Below the pieces are notes generated by a model. That model was not told the DNA's origin. It did not search any database and saw only the letters and a program-made list of their open reading frames with translations. A stretch of DNA of 64,000 nucleotides from an uncultured Collinsella sp. (lineage in GTDB: Bacteria > Actinomycetota > Coriobacteriia > Coriobacteriales > Coriobacteriaceae). The translations under genes were made by a program, and so were the position numbers. The stretch is taken from assembly GCA_902478545.1 (NCBI GenBank), contig CABSLA010000004.1:1-64000 (forward strand), in the 5' to 3' direction. Every line of letters starts with the position of its first letter. The stretch's first letter is position 1. Positions 1 to 7,508 of the stretch are shown here, piece by piece.

Positions 1-305
1 AGCTGCGGGAACGGCCTGTCCGCCTAATGTGTTCGGCTGAGATCGGAAATCAACCTAAACGTATTGTCAAACATATATTGCTAAAACAGAAACAATTTAT
101 AGACTGAGTCGGTCGTATTCTTTGGGCGAATGCTCCTATAATCTAGCCTTCGCTGCTGTCGGGAGGGAAGGACTAGGGCTCCGTTATTCCGTTGAAACGC
201 TTTAACACTTTTGATGTTCTCACGTGTTTTTTGTTTCAAAAGCGTTAGGATGGGACTCATAGCGTGGGGCGTAATGGGTGCCCCGCACACGATGGGAGGC
301 TATCA
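1..305 (+). promoter_or_regulatory. Upstream region of fucO with candidate promoter
   Basis: No gene is supported in this stretch. A consensus -10 TATAAT lies at 137-142 but its -35 partner is weak. Further down, AACGCTTT (196-203) and AAAGCGTT (239-246) form an inverted repeat that could be an operator or leader hairpin. The ribosome binding site GGGAGG (about 293-298) precedes the fucO start. Confidence 0.4.
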
Positions 306-1472
306 ATGGCTAATCGTTTCGTTCTCAATACCATTTCTTATCATGGTTCCGGCGCCATCAAGGAGATCCCCGGCGAGCTCCAGCGTCGCGGCTACAAGAA
401 GATCTTCGTCTGCTCCGACCCCGATCTGGTCAAGTTTGGCGTTACCGCTAAGGTGACCGACGAGCTCGACGCTGCCGGCATCGCTTGGAGCCTCTACTCC
501 GAGATTAAGCCCAACCCCACGATCCAGAACGTCAAGGACGGCGTCGAGGCCTTCAAGGCCGCCGAAGCTGACGCTATCGTGACCATCGGTGGCGGCTCCT
601 CCATGGACACCGCTAAGGCCATCGGCATTATCATCAACAACCCCGAGTTCGCCGACGTCCGCAGCCTCGAGGGCGTTGCTCCGACTAAGAACCACGCCGT
701 GTTCACCATCGCCGTGCCGACGACCGCCGGTACCGCTGCCGAGGTGACCATCAACTACGTCATCACCGACCCCGAGAAGGTCCGCAAGTTCGTGTGTGTC
801 GACACCAACGACGCCCCCGAGGTCGCCGTCGTCGACCCCGACATGATGGCTTCCATGCCCGCCGGTCTGACCGCTTCCACTGGCATGGACGCTCTGACCC
901 ACGCCATCGAGGGCTACACCACCAAGGGCGCTTGGGAGCTCTCCGACATGTTCCACTTTGAGGCTATTAAGCTGATCAGCGAGAACCTGCGCGACTCTGT
1001 CGCCGAGGCCAAGTCCGGTCAGCCCGGCTCCGGTCGCGAGGGCATGGCTCTTGGCCAGTATGTCGCCGGCATGGGCTTCTCCAACGTTGGCCTGGGCATC
1101 GACCACGCCATGGCTCACACCCTGTCCGCTCACTACGACACCCCGCACGGCGTCGCCTGCGCCATGCTGCTGCCGATCGCCATGGAGTTCAACAAGCCGG
1201 TTTGCGCCGAGCGCCTGGCCAAGGTCGCCGTCGCCATGGGCGTTGACACCACGGGCATGAGCACCGACGAGGCCGCCGATGCCGCCATCGCCGCCGTCAA
1301 GCAGCTCTCCGCCGACGTTAACATCCCGCACGTCTGCGAGGCCATGAAGGCTGACGAGATCGAGGTCCTGGCCAAGGACGCCATGGCCGACGCCTGCTTC
1401 CCGGGCAACCCGCGCGAGGCGACGCTCGACGACGTCATCGAGCTCTTCAAGAAGATCTGCCCGGCTGCCTAG
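306..1472 (+). CDS. fucO: Iron-containing alcohol dehydrogenase, lactaldehyde reductase-like
   Basis: A 388-residue group III Fe-dependent alcohol dehydrogenase, close along its whole length to FucO (L-lactaldehyde/L-1,2-propanediol oxidoreductase), which reoxidises NADH in fucose or rhamnose fermentation. The nucleotide-binding GGGSSMD is at residues 95-101. The expected iron ligands are visible: Asp195 and His199 in the DALTHAIEG block, then His in GIDHAMAH and in TPHGVA. Stretches such as NNPEFADVRSLEG and MALGQYVAGMGFSNVGLG are nearly identical to FucO as I remember it. The ATG at 306 is preferred because GGGAGG sits about 8 nt upstream; an upstream in-frame extension lacks a good site. 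The gene stands alone with its own terminator, so the physiological diol or alcohol is not settled by context; 1,3-propanediol or butanol dehydrogenase activity is possible. Confidence 0.85.
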   Translation: MANRFVLNTISYHGSGAIKEIPGELQRRGYKKIFVCSDPDLVKFGVTAKVTDELDAAGIAWSLYSEIKPNPTIQNVKDGVEAFKAAEADAIVTIGGGSSMDTAKAIGIIINNPEFADVRSLEGVAPTKNHAVFTIAVPTTAGTAAEVTINYVITDPEKVRKFVCVDTNDAPEVAVVDPDMMASMPAGLTASTGMDALTHAIEGYTTKGAWELSDMFHFEAIKLISENLRDSVAEAKSGQPGSGREGMALGQYVAGMGFSNVGLGIDHAMAHTLSAHYDTPHGVACAMLLPIAMEFNKPVCAERLAKVAVAMGVDTTGMSTDEAADAAIAAVKQLSADVNIPHVCEAMKADEIEVLAKDAMADACFPGNPREATLDDVIELFKKICPAA

Positions 1473-1525
1473 CCTAGTTTGTTGTTCTTTCGCCTGTAGG
1501 CGTATGGACTTTTGGCTTGCCGCTG

Positions 1526-1557
1526 GCCCCGCCGTGCTACGCACGGCGGGGCTTTTT
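1526..1557 (+). terminator. Rho-independent terminator of fucO
   Basis: A perfect 12-bp stem (1526-1537 with 1541-1552) has a 3-nt loop TAC and is followed by TTTTT. Confidence 0.9.
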
Positions 1558-2076
1558 GTGCTGCGTCGATGCCCCGAGACGGGCAAAACCAAGGCATACT
1601 GCCCGCTGCGGATAGGTGGTGCACTTCCCAGCGTGCATTTTTGGGAGTATTCAGCAAGCTCTTAAAAATGCATAACGTTTTGAATGGCCCGTAGTGGCCC
1701 GCAGACGCCCATCGACAGCCATTGTGGGCGGGCTATCGATGAGCGGAGGGGGTTGTTACTGAGTTTTTGCTTTGCGACGACCTGCAACACTGCTGTAACC
1801 GCGTCGTTTTGTCGTTTGTGATGGGGCCGTTGGGGCCCACGGTGCTGAATACTCCGTTTTTTGCACGGTCCAAGGTGGGGTACCCTGAGACGAAATAAAA
1901 AAATGCCTCATTTTTATGCAGATACCGATAGAATTTATGCAAGATTCGGGTTGTAAATCGTGCGCGTGCACAAAACCGGTGCGGGGACGTCGGGAGGCGG
2001 TTCGGCTCCTAGGGCATTGACCGTGCAGAACGGTTAAAATCGGGACTCGGTCTTAGTTTTACTTGGAAGGATGCAT
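1558..2076. other. Gene-poor spacer with repeated ATGCA motifs
   Basis: No convincing gene. It contains an inverted repeat TGCATTTTT (1634-1642) / AAAAATGCA (1664-1672) and, nearer the next gene, TTTTTATGCA and AATTTATGCA (about 1911-1941) in direct orientation about 20 nt apart. These AT-rich motifs stand out against the GC-rich surroundings and may be operator sites, but I cannot name the regulator. Confidence 0.35.
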
Positions 2077-3120
2077 ATGGCTTCTAATGTTGGTGCTTCT
2101 CTAGAGGGGACGCTCTCCTATATTGCGGGACAGCTTAAGACGCTGACTTCTATTGCCTCGCCTACGGGCTATACCCGTGCGGCGACTGATTATCTGATGG
2201 AGACGTTGCGCGATATGGGCTTTGGGCCCGAGCGCTCCAATAAGGGCAATGTGCTCGTTGAGCTTGGTGGTGAGGGTGAGCCGCTCGTGTTGGCGAGCCA
2301 TGTCGATACCCTGGGCGCCATGGTGCGCTCCATTAAGGACAATGGTCGCCTGCGCCCCACGACTCTCGGCGGGCATCAGTGGTCTACGGCCGATGGCGAG
2401 AACTGCACCGTTTATACGCGCGACGGCAATGTCTACACGGGCGTGGTCCTCAATACCGAGCCTTCGGCGCACGTGGCCGATGAGCCGGTCAAGACCATCG
2501 AGAAGAACATGGAAATCCTGCTCGACGAGAACGTTGACAGCAAGGACGATGTGCTCGAGCTGGGTATTCAAACCGGCGACATCATCGCTATGGATCCGCG
2601 CACCACGGTGACGGAGAGCGGCTACATCAAGAGTCGCTTCCTTGACGATAAGCTGTCCGCGTCGATTCTGCTGGGTTTGGCCCGCGCCGTCGCCGAAGGC
2701 GAGGTGACGCTTTCGCGCAAGGTTTCGTTGCTCTTTACGGTGTACGAGGAGGTCGGCCACGGCGGTGCCTTTGTGCCGGCCGACACGCGCGAGATGATCA
2801 GCGTGGACATGGGCTGCGTGGGTGACGACCTGGGCTGCACCGAGCGCATGGTTTCGATTTGCGCCAAGGATTCGGGCGGTCCGTACAACTACGACCTGGT
2901 AACCACGCTGTCCAACATCGCGCGCGAGCTGGAGCTCGATTACGCCATCGATGTGTACCCGCACTATGGCTCCGACGTCGAGGCCACGCTCTCGGCCGGC
3001 TACGACATTCGCCATGGTCTGATCGGCCCCGGCGTGTACGCGAGCCACAACTACGAGCGCAGCCACATCGACGGCGTGCGCAATACCTATGAGCTGGTTC
3101 GCGCCTACGTTCAGCGCTAG
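2077..3120 (+). CDS. M42 family metallo-aminopeptidase
   Basis: A 347-residue cytosolic di-metal peptidase of family M42 (glutamyl aminopeptidase/PepA-FrvX type), which trims N-terminal residues from peptides as large oligomers. The metal-site signatures occur in order: HVDT in the first third, DDKLSA, the catalytic pair EE in YEEVGHGG, VDMGC and a final ASHNYERSH. Length and motif spacing match the family. Two in-frame ATGs exist; the second at 2077 is chosen because GGAAGG (2065-2070) would abut the first. Some family members act as endoglucanases by annotation only, so peptidase is the safer reading. It is monocistronic and converges on mnmA across a long hairpin. Confidence 0.85.
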   Translation: MASNVGASLEGTLSYIAGQLKTLTSIASPTGYTRAATDYLMETLRDMGFGPERSNKGNVLVELGGEGEPLVLASHVDTLGAMVRSIKDNGRLRPTTLGGHQWSTADGENCTVYTRDGNVYTGVVLNTEPSAHVADEPVKTIEKNMEILLDENVDSKDDVLELGIQTGDIIAMDPRTTVTESGYIKSRFLDDKLSASILLGLARAVAEGEVTLSRKVSLLFTVYEEVGHGGAFVPADTREMISVDMGCVGDDLGCTERMVSICAKDSGGPYNYDLVTTLSNIARELELDYAIDVYPHYGSDVEATLSAGYDIRHGLIGPGVYASHNYERSHIDGVRNTYELVRAYVQR

Positions 3121-3171
3121 GGGAGCAGCGGCCTCGGCTGACACAGCAGTACCGACCGAGGCCGTCCTCTC

Positions 3172-3242
3172 TAAGTTGCGGTGAAATAGGGACTGTTTGG
3201 CGGTTTTAAACGCTTAAACAGTCCCTATTTCACCGCAACTTA
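3172..3242. repeat. Long perfect inverted repeat (family A)
   Basis: Two 27-bp arms (3172-3198 and 3216-3242) are perfectly complementary around a 17-nt loop. The element lies between the convergent M42 peptidase and mnmA. It contains the core TTGCGGTGAAATAGGGACTG, which recurs in altered form at 14256-14318. It may act as a bidirectional terminator but has no T-run, so a REP/MITE-like origin is likely. Confidence 0.85.
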
Positions 3243-3256
3243 TGAAGGGGATGGGG

Positions 3257-4357
3257 CTACTTGATGGCGCCGGTCACGGTGCCGCCGCCCAAGACGACGT
3301 CGCCGCGGTAGATAACGACTGCCTGGCCGGGGGCGATGGCTCGTTGCGGCTCGTCAAAGGTCAAGAGCATCTGCCCGTTTGCGCCGCGCGTGAGCACTGC
3401 CGCCTGGTCTTTCTGACGGTAGCGGTACTTGGCACCTACGCGAATGCCGCCGGCGTCGAGCTCCGCCTCCATGCGTGCGTCCGGCGCACTCCAGATCCAC
3501 TCATCGGCAGTTAGCGCCGAGGCCGCCAGGTCCTCGGCCTCGCCCAAATGCACGGTGTTGTTGGCGGCGTCGACGCCCGTCACATACACGGGATGCGCCA
3601 TCGCGACGCCCAGGCCCTTGCGCTGGCCGATGGTGTAGCGCAGCGCGCCGTTGTGGCGCCCGACCACGCTGCCGTCGCGCCACACAATGTCGCCCGGTGC
3701 AGCGGGATGTCCGCAGCGGCGCTCGATATAGCCCGCGTAGTCACCGTCTGGAATAAAGCAGATGTCCTCGCTTTCGGCCTTCTGGGCGTTGGTGAAGCCC
3801 TGCTCGGCGGCTATGCGGCGCACGTCGCGCTCTTTGTCTAGGCCTGCCAGCGGAAAGATCGTGTGTGCCAGGCGCTCCTGCGTAAGCGAATACAAAAAGT
3901 AGCTTTGGTCCTTTTTGGGATCTTCGCCGCGATGTAGCTGCCAGGTGCCGTCTGCCGCCTGGCTTGTTTTGGCGTAATGTCCCGTTGCGATGTAGTCGCA
4001 GCCCATGTCCAGCGCCGCATCGAGCAGCGCGCCAAACTTAATGTGGCGGTTGCAGATAATGCACGGATTGGGCGTCAGCCCCTCCCGGTAGGCGCTCACA
4101 AAGCGCTCGATAACGCTGTGGTCGAACGTCTGCTGCAGGTCGAGCACGCGATGGGGGATCCCCAAGCGCTCGGCGACGGCCTTTGCATCGGCGATGTCGC
4201 GGTCGACCTTGCTCATGCCCGTGGCGGGGTCGGGCGCGGGGCAGGTGAGGCGCATGGTGGCGCCGACGCATTCGTATCCCTGGCTTTTGAGCAGGTACGC
4301 GGTCACGCTGGAATCGACGCCGCCGCTCATGGCGACGAGCACGCGCTTGTTGTGCAT
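3257..4357 (-). CDS. mnmA: tRNA-specific 2-thiouridylase MnmA
   Basis: A 366-residue enzyme that adds sulfur to U34 of the glutamine, glutamate and lysine tRNAs. The PP-loop SGGVDSS is at residues 11-17. The catalytic Cys102 lies in NPCIICN and the persulfide-receiving Cys200 in SEDICFI. GHYAKT and a C-terminal beta-barrel region are as in the family, and the length is normal (about 360-370). AAGGAG precedes the ATG. It lies downstream of cysK in the same direction, which fits a sulfur-handling neighbourhood. However, a terminator hairpin (4398-4425) and a probable own promoter (-10 TACAAT at 4430-4435) separate the two genes. No desulfurase gene is present in the window. Confidence 0.95.
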   Translation of the reverse strand: MHNKRVLVAMSGGVDSSVTAYLLKSQGYECVGATMRLTCPAPDPATGMSKVDRDIADAKAVAERLGIPHRVLDLQQTFDHSVIERFVSAYREGLTPNPCIICNRHIKFGALLDAALDMGCDYIATGHYAKTSQAADGTWQLHRGEDPKKDQSYFLYSLTQERLAHTIFPLAGLDKERDVRRIAAEQGFTNAQKAESEDICFIPDGDYAGYIERRCGHPAAPGDIVWRDGSVVGRHNGALRYTIGQRKGLGVAMAHPVYVTGVDAANNTVHLGEAEDLAASALTADEWIWSAPDARMEAELDAGGIRVGAKYRYRQKDQAAVLTRGANGQMLLTFDEPQRAIAPGQAVVIYRGDVVLGGGTVTGAIK

Positions 4358-4386
4358 GGGGAGGTTCTCCTTGGTGGCATGTGGCC

Positions 4387-4425
4387 AAAAAAGAAAAGCG
4401 GCGCGGGAGGCTGGTTCCGCGCCGC
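4387..4425 (-). terminator. Terminator between cysK and mnmA
   Basis: A perfect 9-bp GC stem (4398-4406 with 4417-4425) is followed, reading the minus strand, by TTTTCTTTTTT. It lies only about 30 nt before the mnmA start codon, so it must also sit in the mnmA leader. Confidence 0.85.
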
Positions 4426-4429
4426 AGAC

Positions 4430-4435
4430 ATTGTA
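4430..4435 (-). promoter_or_regulatory. Candidate extended -10 for mnmA
   Basis: Reading the minus strand, TGCTACAAT matches an extended -10 element (TACAAT at 4430-4435). No good -35 is visible. Transcription would begin at or just inside the terminator stem that follows. Confidence 0.4.
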
Positions 4436-4538
4436 GCAAGTTCGGGCGTCATGTGGGACACCCTGTTGGGATGAGCCCAGGCTGCCAGAAGAGAGGGGAG
4501 ACCGGCGTGCCTTGGACTCGTTCTAAGAACGAGAAGCT

Positions 4539-5477
4539 CTAGTCCTGGAACAGTGCCGTGGACAGGTAGCGCTCGCCGGTGTCGGCAAGCAGGGCCACGA
4601 TGGTCTTGCCCTCGTTCTCGGGGCGCTTGGCCAGCTGCAGTGCGGCCCACACGGCGGCACCGGACGAAATGCCCACGAGCACGCCCTCCTTGTGGCCCAC
4701 GGCGCGGCCGGTAGCAAAGGCGTCGTCGTTCTCGACGGGGATGATCTCGTCGTAGACCTGGGTGTCGAGGACGTCGGGCACAAAGCCAGCGCCGATGCCC
4801 TGGATCTTGTGCGGGCCGGCCTGACCCTTGGAGAGCACCGGGGAGGTGGCAGGCTCGACGGCGACGACCTTAATCTCGGGGTTCTGCTCCTTGAGGAACT
4901 CGCCCACGCCGGTCACGGTACCACCGGTGCCAACGCCGGCGACGAAGATGTCGACCTGGCCGTCGGTGTCGTCCCAGATCTCGGGGCCGGTCGTGGCCTT
5001 GTGAATGGCGGGGTTGGCGGGGTTCACAAACTGGCCGGCGATGATGCTGTTGGGAGTCTCCTTCTGCAGCTCCTCGGCCTTGGCGATAGCGCCCTTCATA
5101 CCCTTGGAGCCGTCGGTGAGCACGAGCTGCGCACCGTATGCCTGCATCAGCCTGCGGCGCTCGACGGACATGGTCTCGGGCATGGTGATGATCACCTTGT
5201 AGCCGCGGGCGGCCGCTACCGAGGCGATGCCGACGCCGGTATTGCCGCTCGTGGGCTCGATGATGGTGTAGTCGCCGCCGCGCATGAGCTTGCCTGCCTT
5301 CTCGGCCTCGTCAATCATGTTCTTGGCGACGCGGTCTTTAACGGAGCCGGCGGGGTTGAAGTATTCCAGTTTGACGAGCACGCGAGCCTTGAGGTCCTCG
5401 TCGGCCTCAAAGTGGGTGAGCTCCAGAAGCGGGGTGTGGCCGATAAGCTGATCGATGGACGTGTAAACCTTGCTCAT
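4539..5477 (-). CDS. cysK: Cysteine synthase A (O-acetylserine sulfhydrylase)
   Basis: A 312-residue fold-type II PLP enzyme that converts O-acetylserine and sulfide to cysteine. The PLP lysine is Lys47 in NPAGSVKDR; the substrate loop TSGNTGVG and the phosphate-binding glycine loop GVGTGGTVTG are intact. Length is typical. A strong SD (GGAGG) precedes the ATG. The gene is divergent from an Rrf2-type regulator, and the intergenic DNA holds a good promoter plus a nested dyad, suggesting local control by sulfur or cysteine status. No cysE lies in the window. Confidence 0.96.
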   Translation of the reverse strand: MSKVYTSIDQLIGHTPLLELTHFEADEDLKARVLVKLEYFNPAGSVKDRVAKNMIDEAEKAGKLMRGGDYTIIEPTSGNTGVGIASVAAARGYKVIITMPETMSVERRRLMQAYGAQLVLTDGSKGMKGAIAKAEELQKETPNSIIAGQFVNPANPAIHKATTGPEIWDDTDGQVDIFVAGVGTGGTVTGVGEFLKEQNPEIKVVAVEPATSPVLSKGQAGPHKIQGIGAGFVPDVLDTQVYDEIIPVENDDAFATGRAVGHKEGVLVGISSGAAVWAALQLAKRPENEGKTIVALLADTGERYLSTALFQD

Positions 5478-5533
5478 GGTGAACCTCCAAAGTGTTCAAG
5501 TTGCTGGTTGCCGTGTGGTTTCACGGTGCGTGT

Positions 5534-5577
5534 AGCAGCTAAACCCATAAACCTTATAGGTTGTTCGTTTAGCTGTT
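5534..5577 (-). promoter_or_regulatory. Nested dyad in the cysK leader
   Basis: The outer arms AGCAGCTAAAC (5534-5544) and GTTTAGCTGTT (5567-5577) match at 10 of 11 positions. The inner arms AACC (5550-5553) and GGTT (5559-5562) share the same centre. The element begins just after the predicted cysK transcription start, a typical position for a repressor operator. Confidence 0.5.
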
Positions 5578-5584
5578 GAGAAGC

Positions 5585-5613
5585 ATACTAGACACTAAAG
5601 CCTAGTAATGCAA
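5585..5613 (-). promoter_or_regulatory. Candidate cysK promoter
   Basis: On the minus strand, -35 TTGCAT (5608-5613) and -10 TAGTAT (5585-5590) are separated by exactly 17 nt. A further inverted repeat, ACTAG/CTAGT, overlaps the spacer and the -10 element. Confidence 0.6.
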
Positions 5614-5730
5614 TAGGAAATAGGAGATTATTGCAAGTCGATTAACCATCTTGACCGGAACGGGTATTTCCAAAGCCAATTTTTCGGCTAGAATTTCAAC
5701 GGACTAAAAGACCGAAAGGCAGCACTATAT

Positions 5731-6159
5731 ATGTTGGTTTCTACTAAGGGCAGGTACGCCCTGCGCGTTATGGTCGATCTGGCCGAGCACCAGGCGGCCG
5801 GTCGCATCCCGCTTAAAGAGATCGCGGCGCGACAAGGGATTTCGGAGAAGTACCTCGAGAATATTCTGGCTACGCTCGTGCGCGCCAATATGCTCTCGGG
5901 TATGCGCGGCAAGGGCGGCGGCTACGTGCTCACGCGCCCGCCCGAGCAGTACACGGTGGGCGAGATCCTGCGCCTGACCGAGGGCAGTTTGGCGCCGGTC
6001 GCCTGTCTGGATGGCGACTGCAAGGGTTGCTCGCGATCTGATGAGTGCCCCACGCTCGACGTGTGGAAGAACCTGGACAAGCTTATCAACGACTACCTCA
6101 ACGGTGTGACGCTCGATCAACTTGTCGCTCCCAACGAAGGCTACGACTACGTCATCTAG
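5731..6159 (+). CDS. Rrf2 family transcriptional regulator
   Basis: A 142-residue winged-helix regulator. The N-terminal MLVSTKGRYALRVMVDLAEH and the recognition region ISEKYLENIL...GKGGGYVL are classic Rrf2. After the wing there are four cysteines in VACLDGDCKGCSRSDEC, close to the IscR/NsrR cluster-binding loop (normally three Cys), so an Fe-S or redox-sensing site is plausible. B. subtilis CymR, which controls cysteine synthesis together with CysK, belongs to this family but lacks this Cys loop. The divergent position next to cysK suggests it regulates cysK through the dyad in between; that is inference. GAAAGG lies about 10 nt before the ATG. Confidence 0.88.
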   Translation: MLVSTKGRYALRVMVDLAEHQAAGRIPLKEIAARQGISEKYLENILATLVRANMLSGMRGKGGGYVLTRPPEQYTVGEILRLTEGSLAPVACLDGDCKGCSRSDECPTLDVWKNLDKLINDYLNGVTLDQLVAPNEGYDYVI

Positions 6160-6229
6160 CCCACGCCTGCCATGTGGGGACGGGGCGTAAATGGTAGATT
6201 TTCTTGCCCTCTGAGACTTGGCAAATAAG

Positions 6230-6263
6230 AAGGCCGCCCATTTTTGCGATGGGCGGCCTTTGA
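6230..6263. terminator. Bidirectional terminator
   Basis: A 12-bp perfect stem (6230-6241 with 6249-6260) lies between the convergent Rrf2 gene and the YvlD-like gene. Its T-runs are short and imperfect on both sides. Confidence 0.7.
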
Positions 6264-6296
6264 TTTGGTCCGATGAGTTTGTGTGCCGGGGGCGTT

Positions 6297-6662
6297 CTAC
6301 TCTTCGGCAATACTATCGAGGATACTGCGCATGATGGACACTAGGATGCTGCCCATAAAGGCCGAGCCAAAGCCGGCGATGGAGATGCCGACGCCCAACA
6401 GGTTGACCGACAGGTAGCTGGCGAGCTCCAGCATAAAGCTGTTGAGCACGAGCTGGAAAATGCCGAGCGTAATGATCGTGAGCGGCAGCGAGATGACCGT
6501 GAGGAACGGTTTGACGAACGAATCGACGATGTTGAGGAACAGTCCCACAAAGGCAAAGCAGACCCAGGCCTCGGCAAAGCCGAAAGGTTGGATGCCGGGG
6601 ACGAGGAACGTGGCGATCGCGATGGCGATCGAGGTGAAGAGCCAGTTAAGCATAAAGCGCAT
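6297..6662 (-). CDS. YvlD/phage-holin-IV-like four-TM membrane protein
   Basis: A 121-residue, strongly hydrophobic protein with about four predicted membrane segments (roughly residues 5-25, 30-50, 57-80 and 90-112). The block NIVDSFVKPFLTVISLPLT followed by ITLGIF is the hallmark of PF04020 (phage_holin_4_2/YvlD). Despite the Pfam name these are chromosomal envelope proteins, often tied to cell-envelope stress, and nothing phage-like is nearby. AAAGGA precedes the ATG. The molecular function is unknown. Confidence 0.8.
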   Translation of the reverse strand: MRFMLNWLFTSIAIAIATFLVPGIQPFGFAEAWVCFAFVGLFLNIVDSFVKPFLTVISLPLTIITLGIFQLVLNSFMLELASYLSVNLLGVGISIAGFGSAFMGSILVSIMRSILDSIAEE

Positions 6663-6987
6663 GGCGTGAATCCTTTCTTGCGCCGGGGTTGCTGGCGTCG
6701 CGTGAAGCGGCTTGCGGCGGCGATTTGGATGGTTGCGCGGGCGCGCCGCGGTGTTTGGGCGCCCATTGTCTCAAATATTCGTGGAGCTTACGTGCGCATT
6801 CGGTTTCTAAACGGCGTTCGTCCTGAAAAACGTGCCGCTGACAGAGAGTCTTGTCACTTTAGTTTGGTGGTGTGCTACACTGCTACGGGCAAATGGCCCA
6901 TGCATAGTTTTATTGCATATTTACGGGCGAACGATGCCCGATGTCAGTATCAACTTCGATGCCTTTTGGCGGGTTTGGCGGTGATCG
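6663..6987. other. Intergenic region between divergent genes
   Basis: No gene is supported. The region holds the candidate promoter at 6851-6881 for the downstream YerC-type gene and otherwise shows no clear structure. Confidence 0.5.
6851..6881 (+). promoter_or_regulatory. Candidate promoter of the YerC-type regulator
   Basis: TTGTCA (6851-6856) and an extended -10, TGCTACACT (TACACT at 6876-6881), have a 19-nt spacer, which is long but compensated by the TGn element. Confidence 0.5.
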
Positions 6988-7287
6988 ATGAATATCGAGA
7001 ACATGTTTGACAAGCCTGATGTCAAGCAGCTGGTCCACGCATTTAGTCTTTTGGATGACGAGAACGATATCCAGGCGTTTTTAACCGATATCTGCACGCC
7101 GCGCGAGATTTGCGATCTTTCTCAGCGCCTGCAGGTCGCGCGCTATCTGGATGAGGGCGAGCCCTATGTCGAGGTTCAGGCCCGCACCGGCGCTTCGTCC
7201 ACCACGGTGAGCCGCGTGTCCAAGGCGCTCAACGGCGAGTACGGTGGCTATCGCAAAATCCTCATCAAACTGGAAGATGGCGAGTAA
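6988..7287 (+). CDS. YerC/YecD family TrpR-related regulator
   Basis: A 99-residue all-helical protein of the TrpR superfamily. PREICDLSQRLQVARYLDEG followed by the helix-turn-helix TGASSTTVSRVSKALNGEYG is diagnostic of the YerC/YecD group (TIGR02531). The C-terminal GGYRKIL is typical. Members bind DNA, but their regulon and ligand are mostly unknown. A terminator follows directly, so it is a single-gene unit. Confidence 0.88.
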   Translation: MNIENMFDKPDVKQLVHAFSLLDDENDIQAFLTDICTPREICDLSQRLQVARYLDEGEPYVEVQARTGASSTTVSRVSKALNGEYGGYRKILIKLEDGE

Positions 7288-7314
7288 GCCGGCGGCAACA
7301 AACGAATTGCGCAG

Positions 7315-7340
7315 AACCGTCCCTTCGGGGGCGGTTTTTT
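7315..7340 (+). terminator. Terminator of the YerC-type gene
   Basis: AACCGTCCC and GGGGCGGTT (7315-7334, extending into the T-run) form a stem with a TTCG-type tetraloop, followed by TTTTTT. Confidence 0.85.
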
Positions 7341-7423
7341 GATCCCTTGGGGACGGAGGAAAACAGGTCACCGGGTTAGACTGACCCCCTCGATGATCCG
7401 TTTTCCTCCGTCCCCAAGGGATC
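7341..7423. repeat. Perfect 24-bp inverted repeat element (family B)
   Basis: The arms at 7341-7364 and 7400-7423 are perfect reverse complements separated by 35 nt. They contain GGGGACGGAGG, related to the GGGACGGGG core at 57556-57564 and 60586-60594. The element starts right after a terminator and is non-coding; it is best read as a REP/MITE-like palindrome. Confidence 0.85.
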
Positions 7424-7508
7424 AAATCTGTTGGCGTGGGGCAAATCTGTCCGCGTGGGCGGGTAGGATGGATGCATTGATTATTGCGAACGGTTTGAGT
7501 GGAGGACC

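Noticed and set aside
6297..6662. Phage holin, and so a prophage remnant
   Set aside because: The family name is historical; PF04020/YvlD proteins are ordinary chromosomal membrane proteins, and no other phage gene or attachment repeat is near.
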